Below, one piece after another: positions 7,025-16,200 of a DNA stretch of 64,000 nt. The notes below the pieces were generated by a model. It was given only the letters and a program-made list of their open reading frames with translations, was not told where the DNA came from and made no database searches. Where the stretch lies: NCBI GenBank assembly GCA_031363085.1, contig JANLTU010000245.1, forward strand, positions 42,725 to 106,724, given 5' to 3'. How positions within the stretch are numbered: position 1 is the stretch's first letter; every line of letters begins with the position of its first letter. This DNA is from UBA6921 sp031363085 (GTDB lineage Bacteria > Pseudomonadota > Gammaproteobacteria > SG8-11). The translations under genes and the position numbers were made by a program.

Positions 7025-8313
7025 TATTTGTAGACAGCGATCTCGCGCGCCGCAGCGACCAAGGCCAAGCGTGCCACCACGCCATAGGCATAAAAGCGAT
7101 TAACGCGCGCATCCGGTGCTTGAGTGCTGTCCGGTGCATTGCAGGGTTCGGCGAAGGCCAGAGGTTCAAAGTGCATACCTGGCGCATTGAGATTTTCGGT
7201 GACGCCGCGCCCTTTATGCACGCGATAAAATCCGCCGACCACGAAATGGTCGATCATGTACACCACCGGTTCGGTCACCGCGCCGTCCCAGGTTTCAAAG
7301 GTGTATACGCCTTCTTGCACGATCACTTTTGAAACCGACTGCCCGCCTTTCGACGCCGCCATCTTGGTGCGTTGTTTGCGGTTGAGCTCAAAAATTTCGT
7401 CGGGGCTTTCGACCATCATGACGCTCATGCCGTAGGTGCCGGCGTCGGCTTTCACGACCACAAACGGTTTTCGATCCAGCTTGTATTCGTCGTATTTAAG
7501 CTGGATTGCCTTAAGTAAGGTGTCGGCGTTGCGCGCCATGCAGTCTTCACCTTCGCGTTTCATGAAGTCGATTTCGCCGCAGTTGCGAAACAGCGGGTCG
7601 ACCAGCCATGGATCAATGTCGACCAGCGCTGCAAACTCCGCCGCCACATCGCGGTAGCAATTAAAATGCACCGACTTCAGACGCCGCCACCAACCCAGCT
7701 CCATTGGTGGCACAATCGGCTGCTCGATATTTTCCAAAATCTCCGGCCGGCCGCTGGACAAATCGTTGTTGAGTAACACCACGCACGGTTCGTAATCGCC
7801 GACGCTCACTAGTTTGCCGGCGCGCGTGACTGGTTCGAGTACGATATGGCGGCCTGACGGTAAATCGACTTTCAGCGGCGCGCTCAAGTCGGGCAACAAC
7901 GAGCCGACGCGAATTTCGTAACCGGCCTTGGCCACGATGTCGACGAAGGTCGCGATGTTATCGAGATAGTGCAGGTTGCGCGTGTGGTTCTCGGGTACCA
8001 GCAAAACTTTTCCGGCGGTGGGACACACGCGCTCAATTGCCGTTTGCACCGCTTGGATACACAAGGTCAGAAACGCGGGATTGAGATTATTGAAGCCGGC
8101 GGGAAATAAATTCGTGTCCACCGGAGCAAGCTTGAAACCGGCGTTGCGTAAATCTACCGAGCAATAAAATGGCGCGGGTGTGGTGCGCCATTGATCGCGG
8201 AACCAGCGCTCAATAGTCGCTTGTTTATCGAGAAAATGGCTCTCCAACTGCAACAGCGGGCCAGTGAGCGCCGTAGTAAGATGTGGGACTGCGGCGTGTT
8301 CGAGTGCAGCCAT
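7024..8313 (-). CDS. gshA: Glutamate-cysteine ligase, Acidithiobacillus ferrooxidans-type
   Basis: 429 residues. It is related along its whole length to the proteobacterial glutamate-cysteine ligase family first described from A. ferrooxidans, not to E. coli GshA or plant-type GCL. Recognisable parts are FYCSVDLRNAGFKLAPVDTNLFPAGFNNL (described here only by its ends, residues 49-77), LVPENHTRN (about 104-112) and the ATP-grasp-like VVVKADAGTYGMSVM (about 283-297). It would make gamma-glutamylcysteine for glutathione synthesis. In Pseudomonas the gene between tonB and pilG is gshB; here this position is taken by gshA and no gshB is visible. It overlaps apbE by 1 bp and is divergent from pilG. 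Confidence 0.9.
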   Translation of the reverse strand: MAALEHAAVPHLTTALTGPLLQLESHFLDKQATIERWFRDQWRTTPAPFYCSVDLRNAGFKLAPVDTNLFPAGFNNLNPAFLTLCIQAVQTAIERVCPTAGKVLLVPENHTRNLHYLDNIATFVDIVAKAGYEIRVGSLLPDLSAPLKVDLPSGRHIVLEPVTRAGKLVSVGDYEPCVVLLNNDLSSGRPEILENIEQPIVPPMELGWWRRLKSVHFNCYRDVAAEFAALVDIDPWLVDPLFRNCGEIDFMKREGEDCMARNADTLLKAIQLKYDEYKLDRKPFVVVKADAGTYGMSVMMVESPDEIFELNRKQRTKMAASKGGQSVSKVIVQEGVYTFETWDGAVTEPVVYMIDHFVVGGFYRVHKGRGVTENLNAPGMHFEPLAFAEPCNAPDSTQAPDARVNRFYAYGVVARLALVAAAREIAVYK

Positions 8314-8740
8314 GATTTAGCTCCTGATCACAACGCGCGTTGCGTGTGCGTGGCGCATTGTGCAACAACACCGAGCGGCTTTACCATCGCTGCACACGCA
8401 TGATTCTTCAGGTGATGTGACATCGTGCCGATAACGACGCGATTGGAATGTGCGACGATAGTGTGCTAAAAATTTAAGTAATACTAAAGATTCGCGCGGA
8501 AGATTTTTTTGATTCGTCTTGTTGGGCAGCTCGCGCCGGGAAAGTAACGCAGGTCAAAGTAGAACGGGTCGGCAGGGAGTGCTAAAAAACGGGGTCCGCT
8601 GCTTGCGAAATTTTTACGAGCACCCGATTCGCATTAAATATCTCACCGATTCCTGTCGTTAATGTTGACGAGCGTATGCAATGCAGCGCTAATCGCGCTG
8701 CCCACCCGTATGCGGCGCGCGCGAAACAGTCGAGTTGTTT

Positions 8741-8758
8741 ACACTATCGGCTTAGTGT
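8741..8758. promoter_or_regulatory. Inverted repeat upstream of pilG, possible operator/promoter
   Basis: The 473-bp divergent region between gshA and pilG holds no convincing ORF. Its clearest element is ACACTA-TCGGCT-TAGTGT, with perfect 6-bp arms, about 30 bp before the pilG start. A TTGTTT at 8735-8740 with TCTAAC 17 bp downstream could be a weak sigma-70 promoter overlapping the repeat. A good GAGG ribosome site at 8775-8778 precedes the GTG of pilG. The rest of the region (8314-8734) should contain the gshA promoter, but I see no confident motif. Confidence 0.35.
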
Positions 8759-8786
8759 CTAACTGATGAGTCGTGAGGTGCGTTAA

Positions 8787-9182
8787 GTGAGCGAAGCAGC
8801 AGAAGGCAGTTTGACCGGCATCAAAGTCATGGTCATCGACGACAGCAAGACCATTCGGCGTACCGCCGAAACCTTGTTGAAGAAAGAAGGCTGCGAAGTT
8901 ATTACCGCGACCGACGGTTTCGAGGCGCTGTCGAAAATTACCGACCATCGTCCCGACATTATTTTCATCGACATCATGATGCCGCGTCTGGACGGCTATC
9001 AAACCTGTGCATTAATTAAGCGCAACAAAAGTTACAAGGAAACCCCGGTAATTTTATTGACCAGCAAAGACGGCTTGTTCGACCGCGCGCGCGGACGCAT
9101 CGTCGGCTCGGATCAATACCTTACCAAACCGTTTACGCGCGAAGAGTTGCTCGGCGCGATCAAACAATATGTACGTAAATGA
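8787..9182 (+). CDS. pilG: PilG, CheY-like response regulator of the Pil-Chp system
   Basis: 131 residues, a single receiver domain. The acidic pocket (VIDDSK near 14-19), phospho-acceptor in IIFIDIMMP (Asp near 58), the Thr/Ser in LLTSKDG and Lys in YLTKPFT are all present. The GTG start at 8787 is supported by GAGG eight bases upstream. In Pseudomonas PilG promotes pilus extension and cAMP signalling and receives phosphate from ChpA. It is the first gene of an eight-gene cluster that follows the Pseudomonas order pilG-pilH-pilI-pilJ-pilK-chpA-chpB-chpC. Confidence 0.95.
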   Translation: MSEAAEGSLTGIKVMVIDDSKTIRRTAETLLKKEGCEVITATDGFEALSKITDHRPDIIFIDIMMPRLDGYQTCALIKRNKSYKETPVILLTSKDGLFDRARGRIVGSDQYLTKPFTREELLGAIKQYVRK

Positions 9183-9219
9183 CGCTTCATTAACTCATTT
9201 TGCGATGGGAGATTAAGTA

Positions 9220-9585
9220 ATGGCTACAGTGTTAATCGTCGATGACTCACCCACGGAAGTGCACGTGCTCAAAACCATGCTGGAGAAAAACGGCTACAGC
9301 GTGATTTCTGCAACCAGCGGTGAGCAAGGTATCGCGGTGGCAAAAGAGCGTAAGCCCGACGTGGTGCTGATGGATATTGTCATGCCCGGGCTCAACGGCT
9401 TTCAGGCAACGCGCCAGCTCACCACCAATCCGGAAACCGCGCATATTCCGGTGTTGATCGTCACGACCAAAAATCAAGAAACGGATCGGGTCTGGGGCAT
9501 GCGCCAAGGCGCGAAGGATTACCTCACCAAACCCGTGAGCGAACAAGAGCTCATCGGTAAAGTAAGAACCGTGCTCGGTGGCTAA
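9220..9585 (+). CDS. pilH: PilH, second CheY-like response regulator
   Basis: 121 residues, a single receiver domain: LIVDDSPTEVHVLK at the N-terminus, phospho-Asp in VVLMDIVMPGLNG near residue 52, Thr in VTTKNQETDRVWG and Lys in YLTKPV near 103. The segment ETDRVWGMRQGAKDY is characteristic of PilH orthologues. In Pseudomonas PilH opposes or tunes PilG, acting in pilus retraction or as a phosphate sink for ChpA. It lies 37 bp behind pilG and 10 bp before the likely pilI start. Confidence 0.95.
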   Translation: MATVLIVDDSPTEVHVLKTMLEKNGYSVISATSGEQGIAVAKERKPDVVLMDIVMPGLNGFQATRQLTTNPETAHIPVLIVTTKNQETDRVWGMRQGAKDYLTKPVSEQELIGKVRTVLGG

Positions 9586-9595
9586 GAGAAAAAAT

Positions 9596-10141
9596 ATGAG
9601 TCCGTCCGAGCAGCTCACGCCGTTCGATGTGTTGCGTCAACTCGAAAACGTTTACCAGCAGCGTGCGGCGGGGTTGCCGCAGCAACGCGCCACCACCAAG
9701 CCGTGGACCGGCATCGGGTTTCGCATCGGTGACGTGAACTTGGTGGCGGCGGTCGGCGATGTAAGCGAAATACTTTACTACCCGCGCTTGGCCGTGGTAC
9801 CGGGGGCCAAAGGTTGGGTGCGCGGCGTTGCCAATATCCGCGGCACGCTGATGCCGATCATCGATCTCAAACACTATTTGGGACAGGCGCCGGTTGATCT
9901 CAATGCGCGTTCGCGGGTGTTGATCATTCACTACGAAGAGCTTTGGGCGGGGCTGTTGGTGGATGCCGTGGCCGGCTTGAAACACTTTCAGCAAGACAAC
10001 AGTCGTGCGGTCGCCGACGAATTGCACGCGACATTGAAGAATTATCTTGTCGGCGCATATCAGCACCAGAATACCGATTGGTATGTATTCAGTTTTAAGG
10101 ATCTGGCCGAAAGTCCGGAGTTCGTACGCATCGCCGCATAA
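9596..10141 (+). CDS. pilI: PilI, CheW-like adaptor
   Basis: 181 residues from the ATG at 9596. A GTG at 9578 inside the end of pilH is also in frame, but starting at MSPSEQLTPF matches the N-terminus of known PilI proteins. The CheW fold is recognisable in WTGIGFRIGDVNLVAAVGDV (about 38-57), GWVRGVANIRGTLMPIIDL (about 75-93) and the later LWAGLLVDAVAGL (about 115-127). As a CheW homologue it should connect the receptor PilJ to the kinase ChpA at the membrane. It sits between pilH and pilJ. Confidence 0.93.
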   Translation: MSPSEQLTPFDVLRQLENVYQQRAAGLPQQRATTKPWTGIGFRIGDVNLVAAVGDVSEILYYPRLAVVPGAKGWVRGVANIRGTLMPIIDLKHYLGQAPVDLNARSRVLIIHYEELWAGLLVDAVAGLKHFQQDNSRAVADELHATLKNYLVGAYQHQNTDWYVFSFKDLAESPEFVRIAA

Positions 10142-10239
10142 CTTTTAAACAGGCGGAGCGTGCGCGCGAGGAGCTAAAGATTTTTCCTATTCATCCGTAA
10201 CCAGCAAGCAATGACCCATCGGGCTAGGGAGCCGTGAGC

Positions 10240-12324
10240 ATGAAAAAGATTAAAAACATCAAAATGAAAGACGCGATGGCCGCCGGCGGTGACGTTGTGT
10301 CACGACTGGTCGAGAACAAGCGGCAGGCGATTGTCGGTGGCGTGTTGCTGCTGCTGATTATCGCGATGGGTGCGACCTTCCTGTATGTCGCGATCCAGTC
10401 CGGACACGACAAAGAATACATCAGCAAAACCGGTGAGCTGCGCGTATTGTCGCAAAACATCGTGAAAAACGCTGCCGAAGCTTCTTCGGCGCGTGTGGAA
10501 GCCTTCCCGTTGCTGAACGAGTCGCGCAATCATTTCGATACTATTTTAAGCAACCTGCAAACCGGCGACGCCGCGAAAGGCACACCGGCATCGCCGGCAG
10601 AGGTCGCCGCGCAACTGGAATCGCTGGTCGCGCGCTGGGCCGCCTTTCGGCAATACGCCGACCAGATTTTGAAAGCCGAAGGCGCGATCCGCCAGATCAA
10701 CGAATTCGTCGCCCACATCAACAACTCCATGCCCAACCTGCTGGCGCTGTCCGACGAAGTCGTGCAGATCATGATCGACATCAACGCCAAGCCGCAGCAG
10801 GTGTACATCGTCAGCCGCCAGTTGATGCTGTCGCAACGTATGTCGTTCAACGTCAGCAAGATTTTGCAAGGCGGTCAGGGTGCCGCCACCGCCGCTGATC
10901 GTTTCGGTCGTGACGCGGCACTTTTCGGTAAGGTTCTGGATGCCATGATCAAGGGCAACAAAGCCATGGGCATTCAAAAAATGACTGACCCGGACACCCT
11001 GGAAAAACTCCAGGAAGTGAACGAGGCGTATCTGGAAATTAGCGTGCTGGTGACGAAGATTCTGGAAAAGACGCCCGAGTTGTTCAAGGCGCAAGATGCC
11101 GCGAATGCGATGTTCACTAGTTCGGAAGATTTCTTGAAAGACGCCACCGCGCTGATGGGCAGCTACGTATTTTTAGGTGAAACGCGCGGCATCTACTCCG
11201 CCTTGGGCGGTATCTTCGGCGTGTTGTCGCTGGTCATGCTGGTATTCCTGGGCTACGAGCTCAATCGTGAAACCACCAAGCGCCTGCGTGAAACCGAGGA
11301 ACGTACTCGCGAAACCGAGCAGCAAAACAAAGAAAACCAACAGGCTATCATGCGCTTGCTGGATGAAATCGGCGATCTGGCCGACGGTGACTTAACCGCC
11401 CACGCGACCGTCACCGAGAGTTTCACCGGCGCCATCGCCGACGCTATAAACTTCGCCATCGACGCGCTGCGTCAATTGGTCACGACCATTAACGAAACCA
11501 CGGTGCAGGTGTCGGCGGCCGCGCAAGAAACGCAGGCCACCGCGATGCATCTGGCGGAAGCGTCAGATCATCAGGCGCAGCAGATCACGGCGGTGTCGGC
11601 GGCCGTGAATCAAATGGCGGCGTCCATCGAACAAGTGTCCAACAACGCGATTTCATCCACCGAAGTGGCGCAAAAAGCCGTATCCATCGCCAACAAAGGC
11701 ACGTCGGCAGTGCAGAACACCATCAAAGGTATGGACTCGATTCGCGAGACCATTCAAGAGACCTCCAAGCGCATCAAGCGTCTGGGTGAAAGCTCGCAGG
11801 AAATCGGCGACATCATCGAACTGATTTCCGACATCGCCGACCAGACCAACATTCTGGCCTTGAACGCCGCCATTCAGGCGGCCATGGCCGGCGACGCGGG
11901 GCGCGGCTTCGCGGTGGTGGCGGATGAAGTGCAACGCCTCGCGGAACGCGCCACCGATGCGACCAAGCAGATTGAAAGCTTGGTGCGCACCATTCAATCC
12001 GACACCAAAGAAGCGGTGGCGTCGATGGAACAAAGTACGGCGGGCGTGGTAAACGGCGCCAAGCTGGCACAAAACGCCGGCGGCTCGCTGGAAGAAATCG
12101 AAACCGTGTCGAACCATCTGGCCGAAATCATTCAAAACATCACCGATGCCGCGCAACAGCAGGCGACGGCGGCGACCAGCATTTCCGACACGATGAATGT
12201 CATTCAGGAAGTCACCACCCAGACCTCGGCCGGTACCAACGAAACGGCGGTGTCGATCGGTAATCTGGCGGAATTGGCGAATGAGCTGCGCAAGTCGGTT
12301 TCCGGCTTCAAGTTGCCTGCATAG
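10240..12324 (+). CDS. pilJ: PilJ, methyl-accepting chemotaxis-type receptor
   Basis: 694 residues from ATG 10240, preceded by AGGGAG with good spacing; GTG 10234 is an alternative. Domains in order: cytoplasmic N-terminus, membrane helix about 30-50, periplasmic region about 55-310 with two PilJ-type repeats (SRQLMLSQRMSFNVSKIL near 190), second membrane helix about 322-342, a HAMP region (LADGDLTAHATV, about 378-389), then a long cytoplasmic signalling coiled coil. The hairpin tip reads ADQTNILALNAAIQAAMAGD followed by GRGFAVVADEVQRLAERA. The receptor senses surface contact and PilA in Pseudomonas and feeds ChpA through PilI and ChpC. Confidence 0.96.
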   Translation: MKKIKNIKMKDAMAAGGDVVSRLVENKRQAIVGGVLLLLIIAMGATFLYVAIQSGHDKEYISKTGELRVLSQNIVKNAAEASSARVEAFPLLNESRNHFDTILSNLQTGDAAKGTPASPAEVAAQLESLVARWAAFRQYADQILKAEGAIRQINEFVAHINNSMPNLLALSDEVVQIMIDINAKPQQVYIVSRQLMLSQRMSFNVSKILQGGQGAATAADRFGRDAALFGKVLDAMIKGNKAMGIQKMTDPDTLEKLQEVNEAYLEISVLVTKILEKTPELFKAQDAANAMFTSSEDFLKDATALMGSYVFLGETRGIYSALGGIFGVLSLVMLVFLGYELNRETTKRLRETEERTRETEQQNKENQQAIMRLLDEIGDLADGDLTAHATVTESFTGAIADAINFAIDALRQLVTTINETTVQVSAAAQETQATAMHLAEASDHQAQQITAVSAAVNQMAASIEQVSNNAISSTEVAQKAVSIANKGTSAVQNTIKGMDSIRETIQETSKRIKRLGESSQEIGDIIELISDIADQTNILALNAAIQAAMAGDAGRGFAVVADEVQRLAERATDATKQIESLVRTIQSDTKEAVASMEQSTAGVVNGAKLAQNAGGSLEEIETVSNHLAEIIQNITDAAQQQATAATSISDTMNVIQEVTTQTSAGTNETAVSIGNLAELANELRKSVSGFKLPA

Positions 12325-12370
12325 CCCGGTCGCGGTGCGTGGGTGTAACTAACGCAAAAGGTAGCGACGC

Positions 12371-13273
12371 ATGGCGATCGCGATAGCCCTCATGAGCGCG
12401 GTGGCGATTCCGGAAATTATGCAAACCAGCATTGATGACCAAGAATTTGCGCTGTGGACTGAGCTGTTGGGGCGACGTATCGGCTTGCGCGATAGCGCCG
12501 TGCGTAAAGCGTTTTTGCTGCAATGCATCGAAACACGTGTGCGCAAACGCGGCTTTGCATCGCGGCGCGCCTATTTCGATTTGTTGCGCGCGCATTCCGG
12601 AAATGACGAAGAATGGGACAGCCTGATCGACCTGCTGCCGCTGCATGAAACACGTTTTTTGCGCCATGCCAGTTCGTTGGCCTTGCTCACCGGCTATATT
12701 CAGCAGCGTTGTGCTGCGGAAAAAAAACGCCCCACTACGTTGACTGCCTGGAGTGCAGGTTGCTCCACCGGCGAGGAAGCGTATTCGTTGGCCATCGTTA
12801 TGGATCAAGCCCTCGCATCCATCGAGCCGCGTCCGCGCATCAACGTGATCGGCAGCGATCTGAGTCGTAACTCGCTGAACAAGGCGCGACACGGTAGTTA
12901 TCAACGGCGCCAACTCACCAATCTGAGCCCGGCTCAGATCGCGCAATATTTTGATCAAGTCGACGGCGAAACCTTCATCGTTAAAACGACGTTACGTGAA
13001 CGCACGCAATATCTGTCGATCAATTTGCACGAGCTGGACAGCGGCAACAGCGGTATGGTTGGCCCGGTGGACATTGTGTATTGCCAGAATGTGTTGATTT
13101 ATTTCGACAATGCCGAACGTGAACGCATCGTCAATCAGTTGGCCGAGCATGTCGCGCCGGGCGGTGTGCTGGTGCTGGGCGGCGGCGAGTTGTTGCGCTG
13201 GAACCGGCCCGAGTTCAAACGCATCGCAACCGACGACACACTGGCATACAAAAGATTATCGGCACTCATTTAG
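12371..13273 (+). CDS. pilK: PilK, CheR-type chemoreceptor methyltransferase
   Basis: 300 residues. AAAGG nine bases upstream supports the ATG at 12371; ATG 12419 (MQTSIDD) is an alternative closer to other PilK starts. It has an N-terminal CheR helical part (about 15-110, with HETRFLRH near 94) and the SAM-binding domain beginning at LTAWSAGCSTGEEAYSLA (about 124-141), then IGSDLS (about 160) and VDIVYCQNVLIYF (about 233-245). It should methylate glutamates of PilJ using S-adenosylmethionine. It lies between pilJ and chpA, 9 bp before the latter. Confidence 0.93.
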   Translation: MAIAIALMSAVAIPEIMQTSIDDQEFALWTELLGRRIGLRDSAVRKAFLLQCIETRVRKRGFASRRAYFDLLRAHSGNDEEWDSLIDLLPLHETRFLRHASSLALLTGYIQQRCAAEKKRPTTLTAWSAGCSTGEEAYSLAIVMDQALASIEPRPRINVIGSDLSRNSLNKARHGSYQRRQLTNLSPAQIAQYFDQVDGETFIVKTTLRERTQYLSINLHELDSGNSGMVGPVDIVYCQNVLIYFDNAERERIVNQLAEHVAPGGVLVLGGGELLRWNRPEFKRIATDDTLAYKRLSALI

Positions 13274-13282
13274 GATTCAATT

Positions 13283-16200
13283 ATGGCTTCCGGCAGTGGT
13301 ATCGACATAAAAGCCCTGAGTTGGGTCAAGACCGAGATTAGCGAGGCGCTGGATCAGGTTCGTCAGGCACTTGAAACTCATGTCGAGACTCCAGACCCAG
13401 CTAAGCTCGACTTTATCGCTGCGCATTTGCATCAAATTACCGGCACGCTGCACATCGTGGAATTATTCGGCCCGGCGTTGTTGGCCGAAGAAATGGAGCA
13501 GTTGGCGCAGGCTTTAAAAAACATGCAGATCAAACAAAAGCAGGATGCTTTTGAAGTGCTCACGCGCGGCATTCTGCAATTGCCCGCCTATTTGGAGCAT
13601 CTAAGTCACGGTCATCAGGACCGACCGGTGCTGTTGCTGGCCTTGCTTAACGATTTACGCGCCGCGCGTGGATTGCCGTTGCTGTCCGAAAATGCGCTGT
13701 TTGCCCCGGATCTAACGGTGCTGCCGCCGCCCAAAACGGCACCGGCCGGCAGCACCGACGTGCGCGCGCTGATCAAGAAATTGCGCTCGGCGTATCAGGT
13801 GGCCTTGGTTGCGGTGATTCGCGGCAATGAGCTGCCCGCGCAAACCAAAAAACTTGCGACCGTGCTCGCCCAACTTAACGGCGCCTGCCACAGCGCAACC
13901 GTGCGCCAGCTCTGGTGGGCCGCGCAAGGTGTGGTGGAGGCGATCATCGAACACGGTCTCGACACCAGTGTTGCAGTGAAGACCTTGCTTGGTCAGTTGG
14001 ATCGCCAATTGAAAATACTGGTCGACCAAGGCGAAGCGGCGCTGCAAAAAGCGCCCGCCAAAGAATTAGTCAAGAATCTACTGTTCTATGTCGCGCAAGC
14101 AACCTCCCACGGCGCGCGCGTTACCGAACTTAAAAGAGCGTTCAAGCTTGATCAATTGATGCCCAACGCCGGCGCGTTGAGCCAAGCGCAGGACGAGTTG
14201 TTGGGCGTTGGCGCCGGCGTGATGGAGCATGTCGCCGCTGCGCTGAAAGAAGACCTGCTGCAGATCAAGGAAACCGTCGATCTGTTCGTGCGTACCAAGG
14301 ATCGGCCGCTGTCCGAGTTGGAGCCAGTCATCGCCAAGCTGCGCACGGTCGCCGACACGCTCGGCATGCTTGGCCTGGGGCGCTTGCGCCAGCCGGTGAC
14401 CGAGCAAGAAAATGTATTGAAGAGCGTATTGGACGGTAGCCAAGCACTGACGGACGACATCATCATGGGTGTTGCCGGTGCGCTGTTGTTTGTCGAATCG
14501 TCGTTGGGCGACTTGCACGCCGTGCCGCCTGCCGGTGGTACTGAAACCGCCGGCATTGCGTCCGACACCGCCCTGCCCGACGCCGAGTACCGCAGCTTGG
14601 TTGGTTTGACCACGCAAGAAGCCCGTGCGGTACTGGCAAGCGTCAAAGACGCCGTGCTGCAATTCGCCGCGCTACCGACCGCATTCGAGCTGTTGCAACC
14701 CGCCGCCGAGCACATCAACAACATCAAAGGTGCGTTGCTGATTCTAGGCTATGAACAGGCGGCCGACTTGTTGGGGCGCACCGGACAGTTTCTCGCCACC
14801 GAGCTGCTTGAAAAGCACGCGGAGCTTTCTGCGCGCAGCCTCGACACCCTGGCCGATGTCATCACCGGTTTCGAATATTTTCTGGAGTCGGCCGCCGATG
14901 ATCCGGTGGGTGCGCGTAACGGGTTGAACACGGTACGCGACGGTTTGGCGCTGTTGGGCTACGCAGCCGAACCGGTGCCCGAAGTTACGGCGCCCGTGCA
15001 TGACATGGCAATGGCTGCATTCGTCGCGCCGGTTGCAGCAAGCACCGCAACTACGCTGCCTGCGCCCGCAGCGGTGCAAGCGCACCCTGCCACACCGGCG
15101 CCGCAGAGCGACGAGCCGCCGCCGGTCGATCCCGAAGTGCTGGAAATTTTCCTCGAAGAAGCCAGCGAGGAATGCATCAACGTGGCAACGCAATTGGCAT
15201 TGTGGAAAAAGAACCCTGCCGACGAAAACGCACTGCGCACGCTGCGGCGTTCTTTTCATACGGTCAAAGGCAGCGGCCGGATTGTCGGCGCAATGGAGAT
15301 TGGCGAATTCGCCTGGGCGGTGGAGAGCATGCTCAACCGCGTGCTCGACCGCACGATTGATGTTACGCCTGCGGTCTATGTCGTGCTGGAACAGGCGCGG
15401 GATTTAATGCCGTTATTGGTCGAGGAGTTGCGTGCCGGTCGCAAGGGCAAGGTCGCAACACATCCGTTGATCGAGCGCGCGCAGCGTGTCGCCAAGGGCG
15501 GATCGCTCGATGAGCTCGCACCGTTACCGGCGCCTGAGCTTGTCAATATCGAAGCCGCCGCAGTGGCGGAGGCGGCCGAAGATGTCATCTTGGATGCCGA
15601 CCCCGACCGACCCGCGCCGCGCCACGTCGATGCGGTGCTGGCGGAAATATTCGTCAATGAAACGCGCACCCACCTCGGCGCAATAAACGCCTTTATCGAG
15701 CAGTGCTCTGCGCCCGATGCACACTGCACGCTGAATGAAGATCTGATTCGCGGCCTGCACACCCTGCATGGCAGCGCGCGCATGGCCAATATCGAAGAAA
15801 TTGCCGACGTCGCGGACGCACTGGAAAAATGGGCCAAGCTGCTTGCGGAAAATCACGACCCCGTCAGTGCCGATGTGCTTGCGACCTTACGCAACGGTTG
15901 CGATTTCGTAACCGAAGTGTTGCGCGATTTGAGCGATACCCATAACACGCACGCGCGCAAGCTCGCCTTGCTCGAACACATTGCCGGGTTGCATCGCATT
16001 GCCGCAGAGCAGCAACACGAACGTCTGCAGAATGTCGCGGTGACCCCGCACGAAGCAACTCAGGTTCAAGCCGCGCTCGATGCCAGTCCCGACGACGAGG
16101 TCGATGTCGAGTTGGTGAATGTGTTTTTGCTGGAAGCAACCGACTTGGTCGGTCGCAGCGTTGCCGAGGCGGAAGTCTGGGTTGAGGTGCCGCAGCGCGA

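Noticed and set aside
8314..8786. RNA gene in the gshA-pilG gap
   Set aside because: No tRNA-like arms, no strong terminator and no conserved small-RNA pattern could be found by eye.
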